Shown here: positions 10,185 through 20,413 of the stretch, one piece after another | Position numbering within the stretch: position 1 is the first letter of the stretch | Layout of the letters: the number at the start of each line of letters is the position of its first letter | DNA from: Solenopsis invicta | Taxonomy: Eukaryota; Arthropoda; Insecta; Hymenoptera; Formicidae | NCBI RefSeq assembly: GCF_016802725.1 | Contig: NC_052679.1 | Coordinates: 24,113,561 to 24,177,560 of the forward strand | DNA length: 64,000 nt | Direction of reading: 5' to 3' | Translations under genes and position numbers: made by a program | The notes under the pieces: generated by a model | The model's database searches: none | The model's input: only the letters and a program-made list of their open reading frames with translations | Told to the model about the DNA's origin: nothing

Positions 10185-11499
10185 GAGGTGTGATCAAAAA
10201 GTAAGGTGACTTTTTGAATTTCGCGCGCTCTGTACACTCTAATTTCAAAATTTTTTTTTGTGTTGGTACACTCGTCACGATCATATGTTCACAGTTTTGA
10301 CTATATAACATGTGTTGTTTTTATGTGAGAGGCATAAAGGTTAGACTCGTGTTTGCGTGCTCGGCGATTTTTTGCTGTTGAAAATAATGGAGCAGAGAGT
10401 TTGTATTAATTTTTGTGTAAGAAATGGTATTAAGTGTTCAAAAACTCTTGAAATGTTGACAGTGGCGTACGGTGAGTCAACTTTGAGCAAAAAAAATGTT
10501 TATAAATGATATAAGTTATTCCAAGAGGGCCGAGAAAATGTTAACGATGAACCTCGCTCTGGACGCCCCAGCACGTCAAAAACCGACGAAAATGTTCAGG
10601 AAGTGAAAGAAATTATGTTGAAAAATCGTCGAAACACGATTAGAGAAATAGCTGATGATCTTAACATATTGTTTGGCTCATGCCAATCAATTTTAACGGA
10701 TGTTTTGGGTATGACACGTGTGTCAGCGAAATTCGTTCCAATACTGCTTAATTTTGATCAGAAGCAGCGTCGCATGAACAGCCCAAGATATGTTGAACGA
10801 CGTCAATGATGATCCTGATCTGCGCAAAAGGGTTATAACTGGTGACGAAACATGGGTATATGGTTATGACGTCGAAATCAAAGCCCAATCATCCCAGTGA
10901 AAGAGCCCAGGAAAGCCAAGACCGAAAAAGGCACGCCAAGTTCGTTCGAATGTGAAAGTTTTGCTCACAGTTTTCTTTGATTACCATGGCGTTGTGCATC
11001 AAGAAATCCTACCACAAGGTCGTACGTTAAACAAGGAGTATTACCTTGAGGTTATGCGGCGTTTACGTGAATCAATAAGAAAAAAACGTCCGGAAGTGTG
11101 GAAAGAAAATTCATGGATTCTGCACCATGATAATGCACCTGTGCACACGTCGTTACTAGTGAGTACTTTTTTGGCCAAAAACAATACTATCATCATGCCT
11201 CAGCCACCGTATTCACCAAACTTGGCCCCCTGCGACTTTTTCTTCTTCTCAAAATTGAAAAGGCCTATGAAAGGACGAAGATTTGCTACGATTGAGGAGA
11301 TTAAGGCTACATCGCTGGAGGAGCTCAAGGCAATACCCAAAAGTGCATTTCAGAAATGTTTTGACGACTGGAAAAAGCGCTGGCACAAATGCATTGTATC
11401 AGAAGGGGATTATTTTGAAGGGGATAACATAATTTTGGATGAATAAATGAATATTTTTTTATAAAAATGAAAAGTCACCTTACTTTTTGATCACACCTC

Positions 11500-11500
<1 letters not shown>
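10184..11500 (+). mobile_element. Mariner family B, decayed full-length copy (1,317 bp)
   Basis: Terminal inverted repeats begin CGAGGTGTGATCAAAAAGTA and continue AGGTGACTTTT. The left flank is TA; the right flank is TG, a mutated or recombined target duplication in the AT run. It lies in the last intron of OBP-3 and is a close relative of the intact element at 58910-60230. Confidence 0.93.
10387..11446 (+). pseudogene. Mariner transposase (family B), broken
   Basis: Compared with the intact copy at 58964-60025, this frame has TGA for Trp at codon 41 (10507-10509), a 2-bp deletion in the 'RRMN' region near 10783, and a second TGA for Trp in the segment matching 'SSQWKSP' near 10899. From 10952 the frame is open to the normal end 'IILDE', with the last two catalytic aspartates readable ('HHDNAPVH', 'SPNLAPCD'). 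Not able to make a full product. Confidence 0.9.

Positions 11501-11502
<2 letters not shown>

Positions 11503-11546
<44 letters not shown>
11503..11546. repeat. (AT)n microsatellite right of mariner B
   Basis: Continuation of the AT run at 10110-10183, split by the mariner. Confidence 0.85.
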
Positions 11547-11552
<6 letters not shown>

Positions 11553-11811
11553 TATTTCAGAAATAATATATTTATTACTAAAACATAATAACATGCATAT
11601 AATAGAAAATAAGTATGTCTATCGATTTTTCAACATTCTTTTAAAAATCTTTTTTTTTTAACTTTTTTATGTAGCGAGGAATATTGCGCAAGAATGTGAG
11701 AAAGCTTTCGCTTTACAAGTATGCACCACGAAAAGTATTTATGTATTAAAAAAATACATGAACAAGAAAAAAACAAAAGAAGTAATAGAAACAGAAGAAA
11801 AACAGGACTAA

Positions 11812-12989
11812 ATATAAATACAAATGTTGAATATTATTCATGTTATATTAAATAATAAACATTTGATGAAGAGATATAATATACACTAAATAAAAGATAT
11901 ATGTATTCTCATATACTCCATTTTATTTTCCTGGTTTAATAAAAGCGTATTGAATAATATAAAAGTAGTGTTTAATTTTATTTGTTCCATTTATATAAAT
12001 AAAGAAATTAATAAAGAAACGTTAATAAAATCAAATTTTATATTTTTTATTATGTTAAATTTTTTAATAAATGAAGAAATATATACACTTTTCGTAACGT
12101 TGTTAATAATATAAAACTATCTTTAATGTAATAGGTACTTTATAAAGTTTTTCAAAAAGAAAATAAATGATCTTTATTCTAGTCTAGAATATTCGTACGA
12201 TATCATTTGTTGTTAGGGAATATTCTAAAAATAATGGAGGAAAGAAGGGGGATGCTGAATTTTGTTTTCTAATAATAATGTAAATATTACGGCAGTATAA
12301 TTCTTATGAACATTATAATTCTCATGAACATCAGTTTGTTAGTTATGGTGTTCTACTAATCACCTTATAGAAATATATATCTGTAAAAAATCTTTGCTGT
12401 AACGTACAAAATTAAAATTTTTTTATAAAAATTAATAAACGGCATTGTTCCATTATATATGACAAAATAAGCGACATTGATGCCTGAAGCTCAGATTAGT
12501 ATTATGATAAGGTATCCCCTCCTAAGTGAAGTATATTGACATTTGTGTCATAATAGCTGTTTTCAGAACTGATGGTTATGTTAACCAAGATTGAAGCAGA
12601 ATAAGAACGCAATACGCTATCTTTCTAATGGTATTTACAAATTTAAGAAATCTTTCCTGCAATTAAATACAACAAATATAAACAAAGTCAATGAGTCGTG
12701 AGTTTCTTATCATTAGTTACGTCATTAATGATCAAAAACATAACGTCAATAACGTATAAAATTAATGTCGAAATGTCACATACTCTTTTTGACCTACTCC
12801 CACTTCTCAGAATTAAACTTGCATCAAACTTCATCGTTTGTTTTTTCCTCTCGAATGGGAGAAGAGAAAATATAAATCGTGCAAGATGTTCAGTCCTTGA
12901 GTGTGAAATTAGAATAACCTTACTGTTACGTTCGTTAAATTAATATAAAGGACGTTATTTTCAACTAAGTATATACATAACAATAAAAT
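11812..12989. other. OBP-3 3' flank, no gene seen
   Basis: The first ~250 bp match the 3' flanks of OBP-1 and OBP-2 ('tccattttattttcctggtttaataaaagcgtatt'-type words). The rest is AT-rich with no coding signal I can support. Confidence 0.5.
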
Positions 12990-13420
12990 AAATTTTCTAG
13001 ATCAGTATCACACTTCAGAATACTCACGACAAAATTATAAATAAAAAGCACTCGGAAAAATAAATTCACATTGTTTCCATACTGCCTAAACCTAAACCAT
13101 ACTTATATCTATCGTTTATTATTCATGTCAAGACCCGTCACCAACACTGCTTGACTGCAGTGATCATAAGAACTGTCTCTTCGTGATGATGATTTGTAAA
13201 TACTGGATATTTATAGACGCTTATTCGTGATAAATCAGTTTAACACAGTGTCAGCAAAAAGATAAAAATTTTTTTTTTTATAAATGTGAGCAACAAATTA
13301 CAATTTTAATAATTTTTATATATGCGGAATAACTTTCCTGTTATTGTTTAAATATAAAATATTAAATGTATATATTTATAAAATATATGTATTTAATATT
13401 TTACATCGCTAGAGTTCTGT
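12990..13420 (+). repeat. Relic of a CYP4-unit 5' flank
   Basis: Ordered words match the P450 upstream flanks at 28530-29030 and 49960-50270: 'cagaatactcacgacaa.a.tataa', 'tgcttgac...gtgatcata', 'cttattcgtgataaatcagtttaa' and 'ggaataactttcctgtt'. No P450 exon follows. It suggests a third, truncated copy of the duplicated P450 region just downstream of OBP-3. Confidence 0.5.
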
Positions 13421-13737
13421 GTCCAATAGATGTAATAATTATGTACAAAGTCTTCTAAAAGTGTAAAACTTTTTAATATTACATTAAATTTTTAATATTA
13501 CATTGTAATATTGCTAAAACGTTATTTAGTATTAATAAAAATGATTATATGTCCGCTCCTAATAATATTATTTTGCATATTATGTGAGAAGTAAATAATA
13601 CTATTTACTTCAATATTTTAACTCTTACAGGAATATTATAACTTTTAAATGTAATAATTATAAAACTCATAAATATTTTATGCATAATAATTCACATTAA
13701 TAGTATTAATGCAATATTTCTATAAGATTAAAGAATA

Positions 13738-14666
13738 CGAGGTGTGTTCAAAAAGTATCGCGAATTTTGTGTTTTTTCAAAAATTATTTATTTATTCATG
13801 AATATCTATTTTGTCCCCTTCAAAGTAATCCCCATGAGATATTATACACTTGTGCCAACGGTTTTTCCAATCTTCGAAGCACTTCAAAAAATCATTTTTT
13901 TTTATCTTGTTCAGCTCCTCCTTCGATGCCGTCTTTATCTCGTCAAGCGTAGCGTAACGTCGTCCTTTCATGGGCCTCTTCAGTTTAGGGAACAAGAAAA
14001 AGTCACAGGGGGCCAGATCTGGGGAATACGGTGGCTGCGGCATCATTAGTGTGTTGTTTTTGGCCAAAAAGTCGCGCACAAGCAACGATGTGTGAGCAGG
14101 GGCGTTTGGTACGAATTTCGCGGCGACCCGTCTCATGCCCAAATCATTGATAAAAATCGAATGGCACGAGCCAATCGATATGTTTAGGTCCTCAGCAACT
14201 TCTCTAACGGTGATTCGACGATTGGCCAATACCATTTTCTCCACTTCATTAATTTTTTCGTCTGTTGTTGAAGTGCTCGGGCGTCCGGCACGCTCTTCGT
14301 CGTTCACATCTTCTCGGCCTTCTGAGAACATTTTGTACCACCGATAAACGTTGCTTCGGTCCAAGGTAGCTTCTCCGTATGCCACAGTCAACATTCGGAA
14401 TGCATCCGCGCACTTAATTTCGTTTTTCACACAAAATTTGATACAGGTTCTTTGATCCATTTTTTTGAATAGGTAAAAATCGAAGACGATCCAAAACACG
14501 TGCAAGCAAAGCAGCTGTCAACAATTAAGTGAACATTCAAAATGGCCGAGCTTGTCGGCATAAGTGAGAGACATGAGTACCAACATAACGCCACAAAAAG
14601 ATCGAAATTCGAATATACGTAACCCGCGAAAATTCAAAATTCGCGATACTTTTTGAACACACCTCG
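13738..14666 (-). mobile_element. Mariner family A, internally deleted copy (929 bp)
   Basis: Both family-A terminal inverted repeats and TA duplications (13736-13737, 14667-14668) are intact. The length equals the 1,322 bp copy minus exactly 393 bp. The deletion joins 'GTACCAAA' to 'ACGCCCCTGC', with a short shared AA at the junction, and removes the first two catalytic aspartates. Outside the gap the two copies are almost identical. Confidence 0.95.
13792..14460 (-). pseudogene. Mariner transposase with in-frame 131-codon deletion
   Basis: Open frame of 222 residues from MDQRTC to DIHE. Codon 41 is Trp here, unlike the copy at 7805-8866. The missing 131 codons are a multiple of three, so the HTH region is fused in frame to 'NAPAHTSLL' and the third catalytic Asp. 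It cannot catalyse transposition, but could still bind TIRs if expressed. Confidence 0.9.
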
Positions 14667-14994
14667 TATATTTGCAAAATAATATTATTGAACTATTATT
14701 TTAAACACGATGGCAACAACATCTAAAATATAACTGTAAAAAGAACCATAAGTTATGAAATACAATCATACTTTTTAGTTCAGAAACAATAAATTTAAAG
14801 TATTAATATGTGTAAGTATCTATTGATAAAAGACGTTTAATGTGTCCATCACTTTTAATCCTGCACATCATGCACATCAAAGGAGACTACTTAACGAATT
14901 TGTAATTCTTGAACTATTTATGGTTTTATTGTTGCCAATGCTTCGACAAATTTTTGTTTCCTATAAATCTATTCTATTTTTTTTTTTTTCTTTG

Positions 14995-15145
14995 TAGACT
15001 TATTTCTTTATGTGATCCCACAAAAAAGAATCTAATGGACTTAAATCGAGCAATCGTGCCGATCAACTTTAGGATCAATGCGTCCAATTTATCTAGCAGG
15101 AAACATATTTTTTGGACAAGTGCGAAGAAATATTTGATAATCTGA
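14995..15145 (-). pseudogene. Tc1/mariner-superfamily transposase relic
   Basis: On the minus strand a frame reads 'ARLLDLSPLDSFLWDHIK', matching the catalytic third-aspartate region (SPDLSPLDFFLWGHIK-type) of a transposase family common in insects. Preceding text in other frames ('FPAR', stop, 'IGR') fits the expected 'FPGRWIGRRG' motif after a frameshift. Short and degenerate. Confidence 0.55.
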
Positions 15146-15309
15146 AAGATTTTTCATAATTTTTAATAGGATAGTTCTGATCGAGATATTATATTTTTAA
15201 ACAATATAAAATATGAACTTTCAGAATGATTGCATGTGAAATTATGTGAAATTCTTCAGATCGTCTAATATCTTCTTACACTTTTTCCACGAAAAATAAA
15301 AAACATGAT

Positions 15310-15465
15310 AAAGATTATATTTCTTAGAACGATTCTGTAATTATCTATAAAGATTATATTTCTTAGAACGATTCTGTAATTATCTGTAAAAATTATATTT
15401 CTTAGAACGATTTTGTAATTATCTATAAAGATTATATTTCTCAGAACGATTCTAAAATTATACGT
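15310..15465. repeat. 39-bp minisatellite, four copies
   Basis: Tandem copies start at 15310, 15349, 15388 and 15427, each built on 'aaagattatatttcttagaa' followed by 'cgattctgtaattatctat'. Copies differ at a few positions. Confidence 0.9.
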
Positions 15466-17465
15466 AATTTTTCATATTTTATTATATTTTTTTTTAAAAC
15501 ATCCCTAGTTAAAATTTTTCTCATAATTTTTATACGAATTAAAACATTTTTCGGAAATACTTAGAAAGTCTATATCTTTTCTTAGAATCCTTTATACATG
15601 TGAATTCTGAAATATTCTGAGATTTCTTGTCTCACAATTTTTAAAAAATACTTTTAACTTTTTTAGATTTTATAATATTTCATAAAAAATTACAAATGTT
15701 TTGAAAAATTATACAAAAAAAATCCGAAAAAAATGTTCAGTAGGGGCCTGTACGTTTCACTCAAACCTGCTCGGCGCGCGTCCGCGGCTGTCGTCTAAGC
15801 GTTTAGTAAATTACAAGTGCAGTCGGTAAGTCGTCTTTTATGGTAAAATGTGGACACAACCATTAATGCACACCCGTAAAAATTAAAAACCATACATATA
15901 ATTTATAAAATGTAACATGTCAAATATATTTTAATAAACAAAATGTCCTAAATTTATTATAAGTTAAAATCCACTTTTTTAGGTAACCGTTTTTTTGAAT
16001 CCGCAATTAGATGAGAACAAGTTTTGATAAAATTTATATGACCCTAGAAAGATTACACATATAAAAGAAGCAATGGGATTTATATTCTGCTTTTTCTGTT
16101 TTTTTTTCTACTTTTTTTTTAACTTTTCACGTTTATCTCTTTCTAGCAGTAATACAAGAACAATATTAAGATTAAAAAAAAATTTTAATGTATTACATAT
16201 TATCTCACAAACAAGTCTATTTATTTTTTAAATTTTTATTTTAATTATTTAAAATTAGTTTTTAAAATATAAATCTTTCCTTGGATTTTCAAAAGAAAAT
16301 TTAAAAATTTTAATTTCAAAGCGTACTTGCGTATTTTTTTACAGTTATTTAAAAGAATTCATTGTGTTTGTTTCATAAAATACTTAAAAATTTTGTGACA
16401 AAACGTGACCGCTATTTTAAATTTGCATTAACAAATTTAGATATGGTGATTAAAAATTCAAAATTCCCAATCTTAAAAACCCTCAAAAACTATTTTTGGA
16501 TAATTTTAATAATACAATATTTATAAAAGAAACGATGATTCATTCTATAACGTCTCTAACGTCTAAACTTCTTGCATTCTTAGAATCTTCTTAATCCATG
16601 ACGTTCATATACGTCATGCACTCAAAATGTTAATAACAATTTTACTTTCCATATTCGGGAACTTGACCGTTCCATATTTAGGAAATCTGGCATAAGATAA
16701 TTGTCAATTAAAATTAATTGGAGTTGATTGAACTGGCCTTGATGTTCATTTTCATCAATGTAGAGTAATTTTAATTTCAGTTTAACTTTCTCTATACATT
16801 TTTCTAATTTTTAGAATTAGAAAAAAATAAAGAATAAGTTAAATCAAGATTAAAGTTAACTTTGAAATAGACATTAGCATTAAAGTCGACATAATTAAGT
16901 ATCATTTTTTGTTACTTATTAAAACAGGTAAAATATTTGTACCGACACGTGTTACTATAATGTGTAATTGTACCACTGTAAGTTAATTTTAAATTTCGAT
17001 TTAATTTGCTCTTCATCTTTTCCTGATTCTTAGAATTAGAAGATAAAGAGTAAGATAAACCGAAATTAAGGTCAATCTACATTGATCTTGAAATTGACAT
17101 AAATGAAAAGCTATTATATACTTAAAAAGATGTGTCATATGAAGTAGATCAAGAGAGATCGAGGACTGAAAATCAGCAACAATGCGTTTGTTCAACGCAA
17201 CGTAAAATTTGTGACAAAGTGTACAGGTCTTATAAGTCGTTTTTATAAAAATTCGCTCTGCGGTAGATCGTAAGTATCTCAAAAAATTTCTTAAATATAG
17301 ATTTTTTAATTATTATTATTATTGTTATTATTATTATTATTATTATTAAATATAATATTATTCAACTTTTTAACTGTAGAAAATAACAAAATTTAATTGC
17401 ATGTTAAGCTTTTCCGTTATTTTTAATTTCTTTTTGTTCTTTTATTATATGTACATAAATATATA
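15466..17465. other. Non-coding stretch with small inverted repeats
   Basis: No gene recognised. Short palindromic pieces occur around 'ctaatttttagaattag' (16806-16822) and 'gattcttagaatta' (17027-17042), in two stretches that resemble each other (16745-16900 and 16975-17100), plus an (ATT)n run at 17308-17348. Confidence 0.45.
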
Positions 17466-17578
17466 ATGGTTGTTTTTCATTTAGTAACACTGATCGAAAT
17501 AATTGTCGTTCTCAGCATGAGTAACAATAGGTAACACTTATGTTGACTTGTATCACTAAATGAGAAGCATCCAAAATA
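17466..17578. mobile_element. Short MITE-like inverted repeat (~113 bp)
   Basis: Left end 'tggttgtttttcatttagta' pairs imperfectly with the right end 'cactaaatgagaagcatcca'. No coding capacity. Confidence 0.5.
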
Positions 17579-18194
17579 TAAAGCTCTGATGACAGAATTA
17601 AAAAAGTTTTTTTATTATTATTCTATGTGGGAGATATAATTTATTTTTACGACTATTTGGGTTTGAAACTTTATTCGTCTTTAATGTATATTTTAATATC
17701 TTCATATAAATAGAGTTCCTAAGAAATTAAATTAATTTATAACACAATGAATCTTAACATTAAGAGATATGATTGATAAAGCATTTTGATTCTTTATCTT
17801 GTGTCTTTACATATCAATCTCATTTCTCTATTACTATAATTTAAAATTAATTAAACTTTATTCAGTTCAAGTGTAGTAGAATTTTGTTTATCTGCACACA
17901 GTTAATATGAACAAAATAATGTGAATAAAATTTTTGTTTTGTTTTAAATATATAAAGTCATAGCTGAGAGTTGTCATTATTCGAACTATTTAAATAATTC
18001 AGATACTAGAAACTTGACATGATCAAAACTTCAATTTTGTAAATATCAATTTTTTATCGAAACTAAGTACTGATAGAGAGAAAAGTTGTATAAAATAAAC
18101 TTCTATTCTGTGAATCTTGGTTATCGGAACTGTTTTCTTCTCTGACGTGGTTGAATAAACGGAATTCTCTATGTTACATTTTTAATCAGTGATT

Positions 18195-18297
18195 TTGTTT
18201 TCTTAACCTATGTATTTTATATATTGCAGTGAGGGTATATATACGATTTAGCTGCGGTTATTTTACATAATTGTGCTTATTGCAGTAAGGAAACAAA
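18195..18297 (+). promoter_or_regulatory. OBP-4 promoter block with TATA box
   Basis: It keeps the 'cttaacctatgtattttatatattgcagtgaggg' arrangement just before TATATATA (18236-18243), 55 bp before the start codon. It is shorter than in the other three copies but clearly homologous. Confidence 0.55.
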
Positions 18298-20326
18298 ATG
18301 AAAACTTTCGTACTTTGTGCTTGCGTCTTCGTTCTTGCTGTATACGTAAGTACTCTCTTAATAATTTACATAAATTATTTTCATAAACTATGGCAAAATT
18401 CTTTAAAATAATATATATGTACATATTAGGGGTACCCATAAGTAATGTCGTCTTTTGATACAAAATTTGGTAATTATACGGAATACGGGCCTACGCTTCA
18501 ATTTCGATAAAATCAGACTTATTCAATGCGTTTTTGCACAAAATGAAAAAATTTGGCAAAAATACGTTTAGCCTCGCTACACAAGACATAAATTGTTAAA
18601 ATTGATGAATATTTAAAGATTAAAATTACCGTTCTTAAATTTTTTAAATTAACATATTCTACTATTCAAGGCACCAGGATAAACAGCATTAGTGGCATTG
18701 TTATGCTTTTGAAACTTGTAAAGTATCAAATGTTTAACATGGAACTTGTTAAGTCAACACTCAACACTTTGCTTTTTCATTTTTATAGGGGTTATTTAAT
18801 TTTTTTCAAAATTTAACAATAAGCACACTAAATATTAATATATTTAATTAAAATATAAGTTATGTTATATAAAATTAAATTATTGTCAGTAGATGGCAAT
18901 GTTTTTAGAATTTGAGAAAAACGACATTACTTATGGATATCCCTAATATATTCCACATAGCCAAATGAAGTTTAAAATTTCGTCATGTTGACACTATCTT
19001 GGTATCACCAGGTATCACTTTGTTACATGCAATAAATGTATGTACATACATACATACGCATAATAGCAACTGTTTTTATCTGTTTAATATGCACATTTAA
19101 CATGTTGACGACAACATGATAGCAACATTTATAAAAATATAAATGGCGTGCATTTAATAAAAACGTGATTTTTTTAAACCATTTATCATCTGATAATTTT
19201 ATCTTAATAATTTTGTGCAGAATAATTAAAGGAATCATTAACGTAATAGCTTTGATGAAAAGGTCTTATTCACTCGCACAAGAACCTACATAAGTATTGT
19301 CAAAACACATTTCATTAATTTTCATCTTGAGGCCCAAATTAGAGTTTATGCAAATTCTAATTTCGAAGACTGGATTTTGAAAAATTCTTTTATAAAATGG
19401 AATTCTCTTGTTTTATAACGTACTTGTATCAAAATACGTAAGAATAAAAACTCTGGTAACATTACGTCTTTTATTCTATAATATTCAGAATTTTTATTTA
19501 AGAATTCTGCAGCGTCCATCTGTCGACGTTGCCGCATACTGTTCGAAGCTGACAATTTCTTATTAGCATAGTATATCTAGACCATAAATCGAGGAGTGGG
19601 GCTAAAGCTCATACGTCAAGTAAAAAAGAATCAGCATACTTTGTAATATCATTCTGTCTTTGTCTAATGACGCGTGGGAAGGGATCTTATTCTCACTCAA
19701 ATAACGCGTTGTTCCGTTTCACACATAATGCGCATGATGTATCATTTATCCTTGTTTAATATTCAGTGAATAATAAGAATAAGTGATGCATCATGCGCAT
19801 TATGCGTAAAACAGAATGCATTCTTTAAGTGAGGATAAAATTCCTTATGACGCAACGCTCATTAAATAAAGAATGATACTCCAAAGCATGCTATCTCTTT
19901 TTAGTTTCTGACATCCCCTCACTCCTTAAATGTTCGGTCTAAATATACTCTATGTTTATTGTTAACACTTGGTTAGCAGCAAATTACAATTAAACAACTT
20001 CAGCAAATTGCAACATGTGTGAAACGCGGCGTTAGATAACATACGTGCCATAAGTTTACTATTATGTTACCGATACTGAAATGGAGCTCGTCAAATGCTA
20101 TTATTTTACTATCATTATGACGCGTTATTAATTCTCATTGTTATTGAAATTTCATAAATTGATGCTGTCTGTTTGCCCTTATTTTGCTAACTCAATTTGC
20201 ACATAAAATACCGATTCAACAAATCGTCAATAACATTATAACAATTCGTGTAGCTCATTAATTTACATATCATGCTAATTCACGCTTGGCTAACTGAGAT
20301 ATGCATATTTAATAATGTACATATGT

Positions 20327-20413
<87 letters not shown>

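Larger units (their letters stand above)
8986..11811 (+). pseudogene. OBP-3: Gp-9-like OBP, probably non-functional
   Basis: Five exon-equivalents in order: 8986-9027, 9147-9243, 9459-9574, 9904-10015, 11675-11811. All six OBP cysteines are present (C1 'QTCLNE', C2/C3 'SCFVVC', C4 'ARICLKK', C5-x8-C6 'CEKAFALQVC'); the extra Cys of its sisters is replaced by Ala. Three kinds of damage: a mariner splits the promoter at the TATA box; the exon 2 donor GTAAGT of the paralogues reads ATAAGT here; and the last intron holds a second mariner in an AT microsatellite. The signal peptide ends 'LIFD', with Asp near the cleavage region. Skipping to the next GT shifts the frame. The exons still lack stop codons, so loss looks recent. 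Confidence 0.8.
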
